This document shows positions 60,746-64,000 of a DNA stretch of 64,000 bases, in pieces. The position numbers and the translations under genes were made by a program. The stretch is taken from contig NZ_JZRB01000028.1 of assembly GCF_000964085.1 (NCBI RefSeq), positions 1 through 64,000 of the forward strand. The letters run 5' to 3'. Within the stretch, counting starts at the first letter, position 1. The number at the start of each line of letters is the position of its first letter. Source of the DNA: Luteibacter yeojuensis (lineage in GTDB: Bacteria; Pseudomonadota; Gammaproteobacteria; Xanthomonadales; Rhodanobacteraceae). The notes beneath the pieces were generated by a model. That model was not told where the DNA came from and searched no databases. It worked only from the letters and a program-made list of their open reading frames with translations.

Positions 60746-63045
60746 GGCGGGCCAACATCGATCCTGCTTAGCCCAACACCCAGGATCCGGGGATCCGGGC
60801 TCACACCCAGGGCAGCCGGTGATGTCGCGCCTTGCACATCCAGCGTCACCTCCACCGCTTCGCGGCCTCGTGGCAACGGAATCGCCAGCTCGCGCATGCT
60901 TGCGTCGGTGAGGGGTACATCCAGCAATGCGTTGCTTGTTGCATCGGCCGCGCTGAGACGCAAGTGCAATGGGTGATCGTCCCGCCCCACGAATGCACTG
61001 ACCTGGAGTCGTGCGACGCAGCCCGACGCACGACACGACACGGGTTCGGGCAGAACCAGCGATGCATGCGCGCTCGACCAACGAAGCGTGGGTTCTGGTC
61101 CATGCCAGCCGCTGCCCAGCATGCGCTCGACCATCGCAGGCGCGGTGGCAACATCCGCCGGCAACGACACGCCCGATACGCGCACTGCCCATGCGCGCTC
61201 GCGTCCCGACGGCCCACGCCACTCGGGACGCAGGGCAGCAACGGCGAACAGCGGCATGTCAACGACGGCCAGGAGAGGCTCGTTTGCCAGTCTGCGCACG
61301 ACCGGCTGGTAGGCTGCGCGGATCCCGCCTGGGCATAAGAAATCGGTACGTGATTCGAACAACGCCAGGGTCGAGTGCGAGTAGCCCTCGGCCTCGGCCG
61401 GACAAGGCCAGATGTGCGCGCCGTAGAGCAGGTTGACGTAGGGAATGACGATAGCGTCCGCGTCGCCGCTCAACAGCACGTTCACGAGCGCGGGGGCGTC
61501 GATGATATCCAGTCTATTCTGCGCCAATGACGTGAGGCTCCCGGGCCAGCCCTTGCGCGCAATGTCCAATTGCTTGTCCCCTCCCACGTTGTAGCTCGAT
61601 ATTCGTAGCTTTGGGCTTATGTAGTTGACGAGAACATCGTTGTTCCACGGCGCGAAGAACACCCGATCTCCCGGTGGAATGGCCATGGCAAGGGGTGCGG
61701 CGAACGCATGGTCGATGTGCGAGAACGAACGCCGGAACGCTCTGTAGTCGCCCCAGGAAGTCCCTAGATGGGGTGACATCGATACGACAAGCAGCAGGTA
61801 AGCGATGGTCCACGAAGCGCGACGCCTCGTGCCAGCCGCACCAAGCGTGACAATGCCCCACAAGCCCAGGAAACACAGGGCCTCCCACCGATACGTAGCC
61901 CGCATGTTCCGCACCCCTGGTACATGCTCGTACGCGAATGCCGTACCTGTTGGCGCGAGGCCCTGGCCGGCCGGCATGTCCTGGCTAACGATGCCAGGTG
62001 GCTTTGTGCTGCCCACCTTGAGCGTTGGACCGAGCGACATATAAAAGCCGACCACGGCGACGGCAAGTAACAACCATGCGCGGCGATCCCTGCCAACGCA
62101 CAGCGCCATGCTGGCCACCCCAGCCAATGCAAGCGGGAGGACGAAGCTCGTGTTCCAGGTCGACGCATCGCCGTAGAACATAGATTCGTTGCGGATGCCG
62201 TGCCAGCCAAGCACGTCCCATAGCCAGAACTGTCCGATCGGGGGCTTGCCGGCAAACAGGATATCCAGTCCCCATCCGCGGAAGTACTGAAGTGGTGCAA
62301 CGTCGTAGGACGAGATGCCCATGAACGCGCGGTAGGCCGCGATGCCCCCCCCGAACCCTACGAGGCAGATGGGCAACCCGACGACCAGCGCCCGACGGCG
62401 CGTGCTTACCCCCCATACGCGCGCGCCCCATGCCATGCCGGTCACCACGCCGAACATCACGAAGGTGTAGCCATCCATGAAAATCGCGAGGCAGCACACC
62501 GCCAAGAGACGAGCGGCTGCCACCAGCAGGGTCCGCAGGTGCCGGCCATCCACGTCGAGGGCGTGGAAACCCGAGCCGGCATAAAGTGGAAGCATGGCCA
62601 TGCCAAGTGCGAGCGATGAATAGCCTTGGTGTGCCCACACCATGGGCGTGGTCATCCAGGCGGCTGCCGCAAGCGCTCCCATCCACACCACGGCGCCCAG
62701 CCGCATCGCGAACCGACAGGCGCCCAGGTAGCCGGCGGCGAGCCAGAAGGCCACTGACGCGGCGTAGGCGTCCGGTGCCCACATGCCCAGGCGCAAGAAC
62801 CATCCAGCGACCCATGCGAGGGGAAGCCCCGTCGCCAGGGGCATGGGAACGGGGTAGCCGAACGAATCGGCATATATCGTGTACCAATGCTTGTCGGCAA
62901 ACGCCTGCGCATACCCCAGCATCGAAGCCGCCTGCCCCAGCGTGGGCGTCAAAACGCCGGGCACCGCCCCATTGACCACCCACGTCCAGGCAAGCCCGAT
63001 GCATAGCAAAGCAGCAACCCACGAGCGCCGAGTCATTGAATTCAT
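60742..63045 (-). CDS. Large YfhO-like membrane protein
   Basis: A 767-aa integral membrane protein with about a dozen hydrophobic helices up to residue 430 or so and a long soluble C-terminal domain, architecturally like YfhO/GtrC-type membrane proteins linked to polysaccharide glycosylation. I see no unambiguous catalytic motif. FAPWNNDVLVNYISPKLRIS and the Cys-containing C-terminus (CRASGCVARL) might form a periplasmic domain. The ATG at 63045 begins four bases after the flippase-like gene stop on the same strand. Codon use matches the glycosyltransferase genes. Assignment to a function is inference. Confidence 0.65.
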   Translation of the reverse strand: MNSMTRRSWVAALLCIGLAWTWVVNGAVPGVLTPTLGQAASMLGYAQAFADKHWYTIYADSFGYPVPMPLATGLPLAWVAGWFLRLGMWAPDAYAASVAFWLAAGYLGACRFAMRLGAVVWMGALAAAAWMTTPMVWAHQGYSSLALGMAMLPLYAGSGFHALDVDGRHLRTLLVAAARLLAVCCLAIFMDGYTFVMFGVVTGMAWGARVWGVSTRRRALVVGLPICLVGFGGGIAAYRAFMGISSYDVAPLQYFRGWGLDILFAGKPPIGQFWLWDVLGWHGIRNESMFYGDASTWNTSFVLPLALAGVASMALCVGRDRRAWLLLAVAVVGFYMSLGPTLKVGSTKPPGIVSQDMPAGQGLAPTGTAFAYEHVPGVRNMRATYRWEALCFLGLWGIVTLGAAGTRRRASWTIAYLLLVVSMSPHLGTSWGDYRAFRRSFSHIDHAFAAPLAMAIPPGDRVFFAPWNNDVLVNYISPKLRISSYNVGGDKQLDIARKGWPGSLTSLAQNRLDIIDAPALVNVLLSGDADAIVIPYVNLLYGAHIWPCPAEAEGYSHSTLALFESRTDFLCPGGIRAAYQPVVRRLANEPLLAVVDMPLFAVAALRPEWRGPSGRERAWAVRVSGVSLPADVATAPAMVERMLGSGWHGPEPTLRWSSAHASLVLPEPVSCRASGCVARLQVSAFVGRDDHPLHLRLSAADATSNALLDVPLTDASMRELAIPLPRGREAVEVTLDVQGATSPAALGVSPDPRILGVGLSRIDVGPP

Positions 63046-63049
63046 GCCG

Positions 63050-64000
63050 TTACCCACGCTTGTGTTGACGGTTATCGAGATGGCGCATGAGCCATCCAGC
63101 GGCAAAGGCCATGATGTCCGCGATTGTGGCGCCGAGTCGTAGGGTGATCCCAAGGGCGATGGCCGTCGATTCGCCGGTCGTTGGTGCCAACAATGCCAGG
63201 AGAACTCCCTCGCGCACGCCCAGGCCGGCGGGAGCGCCGGGCAGCAGGTAGCCAGCGAGCCAGGCAATCGCACAGAATCCGGCCGCTTCTAGCCAAGGAA
63301 TGGCGGGCGCCCCAAAGAACGCCGCGGCCTGCATGCACAATGCGCCTCCCATGCATCCGTAGTTGGCAAGGAAGAGCAAGGAGACCCGGGCTGCGACGCC
63401 GAACGTGGGTGGGCGCAGGTGTGCCGCTGCGGGGAAGCGATTCAGCAGTCGCGGCGGGAGGTGCCGGGTCCCCGCGATACCTAGCCAGGGTATGGCCAAC
63501 AATGCGACGAATAGCGCGCACAGCCACGCCCCGTCAAGCCCGCGAGGCCACCATGGGGCTCTGCCGTCCAGAAACGCGTACGCGGCCAGTGCCGACACTC
63601 CTAGCCCCGTACCGACGTTCCACAGCGTCTCGGTCACCAGCGTGGCAAGCGTTGCGGGTACGGGAATATCTACGCCTCGCGCCATCACGACGCGGCCCAC
63701 GAACTGCCCCACGTTGCCGGGAAGGTACTTTCCGAACTGGGAAATGGTGAATAGGGACACGAGTCGACGCCAAGGTCGCCGGATGCCCTGGTCGATGACC
63801 AATAACCACCACGCCGTCGCACCGAGGTAAATGGATGCGAGTGCCAGCCCAACGGTTGCCGCGGCCGCGACGAAGGCACGCGCGTCCCACGCGATGTGGG
63901 GCATGGCACTGGCATTGGCGACCACGCGTTGTAGGAAGAAAAGGATCGCGACGGTTCCGATGCCCCACGCGGCCAAACGCTGGCATAGGCGCCAACGGGT
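63050..64000 (-). CDS. Flippase-like membrane protein (UPF0104/AglD type), 5' end outside window
   Basis: At least 316 codons of an integral membrane protein with the UPF0104/lysylphosphatidylglycerol-synthase transmembrane domain: FTISQFGKYLPGNVGQFVGR and LAGYLLPGAPAGLGVREGVL are the two signature segments of this fold. The frame stays open to the window edge, so the start is not in the window. Members are thought to flip lipid-linked sugars or phospholipids. It is upstream of the YfhO-like gene (4-base gap), part of the same reverse-strand unit. Confidence 0.85.
   Translation of the reverse strand, partial: TRWRLCQRLAAWGIGTVAILFFLQRVVANASAMPHIAWDARAFVAAAATVGLALASIYLGATAWWLLVIDQGIRRPWRRLVSLFTISQFGKYLPGNVGQFVGRVVMARGVDIPVPATLATLVTETLWNVGTGLGVSALAAYAFLDGRAPWWPRGLDGAWLCALFVALLAIPWLGIAGTRHLPPRLLNRFPAAAHLRPPTFGVAARVSLLFLANYGCMGGALCMQAAAFFGAPAIPWLEAAGFCAIAWLAGYLLPGAPAGLGVREGVLLALLAPTTGESTAIALGITLRLGATIADIMAFAAGWLMRHLDNRQHKRG

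Overview
This 64-kb window is chromosomal DNA of a GC-rich gammaproteobacterium, most likely of the Xanthomonadales and probably Rhodanobacteraceae (Luteibacter/Dyella-like). This is inferred from the GC-rich codon use, the order kdsD-kdsC-lptC-lptA-lptB-rpoN-hpf-hprK-rapZ-EIIA-ptsH-ptsI, and the many Xanthomonas/Pseudomonas-style REP palindromes of the type TGTAGGAGC...GCGAT. About 60 protein genes were supported. No rRNA, tRNA, CRISPR array, transposase or prophage gene was seen.

Left part (1-13.6 kb): an imperfect long inverted repeat with no gene (1-568), a phosphate transporter with its DUF47 partner, a CorC-like CBS protein, exoD bracketed by inverted composite repeats, trmJ and suhB divergent, an hda/perM/DUF2066 operon divergent from purM-purN, a DUF3108 gene between two REP pairs, and ibaG-murA. 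Centre-left (13.7-23.6 kb): one long forward cluster makes and exports lipopolysaccharide (KdsD, KdsC, LptC, LptA, LptB), followed by sigma-54, the hibernation factor and a permease-less regulatory phosphotransferase chain (HprK, RapZ, mannose-type EIIA, HPr with both His15 and Ser46, enzyme I).

Middle (23.7-45 kb): an S41-type lipoprotein whose start and stop codons both lie in REP elements, FadE with a hydrolase and a TetR regulator, GTP-dependent PEP carboxykinase, an ECF sigma/anti-sigma/DUF4097 group, a GAF-GAF-GGDEF-EAL protein, Hsp33, MtgA, a GT2 glycosyltransferase, a nucleotide-transporter-like MFS protein, a serine hydrolase with a lysine-rich tail, and a TolA-like TonB protein.

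Right part (45.5-64 kb): the most unusual gene is a MetJ-type ribbon-helix-helix domain fused to a histone H1-like Lys/Ala tail. It is followed by gcvH and gcvT separated by an opposed gene of unknown function, a four-gene Mla/MCE lipid transporter with a STAS-permease fusion, alkB, an amidase, ETF-ubiquinone oxidoreductase, and then a surface-polysaccharide region of looser codon use (GT4 protein, 78-aa protein, tandem-GT protein, large membrane protein, flippase-like protein cut by the window end).

The best candidates for something undescribed are the MetJ-H1 fusion and the way REP elements have become parts of genes (start codon, signal-peptide n-region and stop codons).
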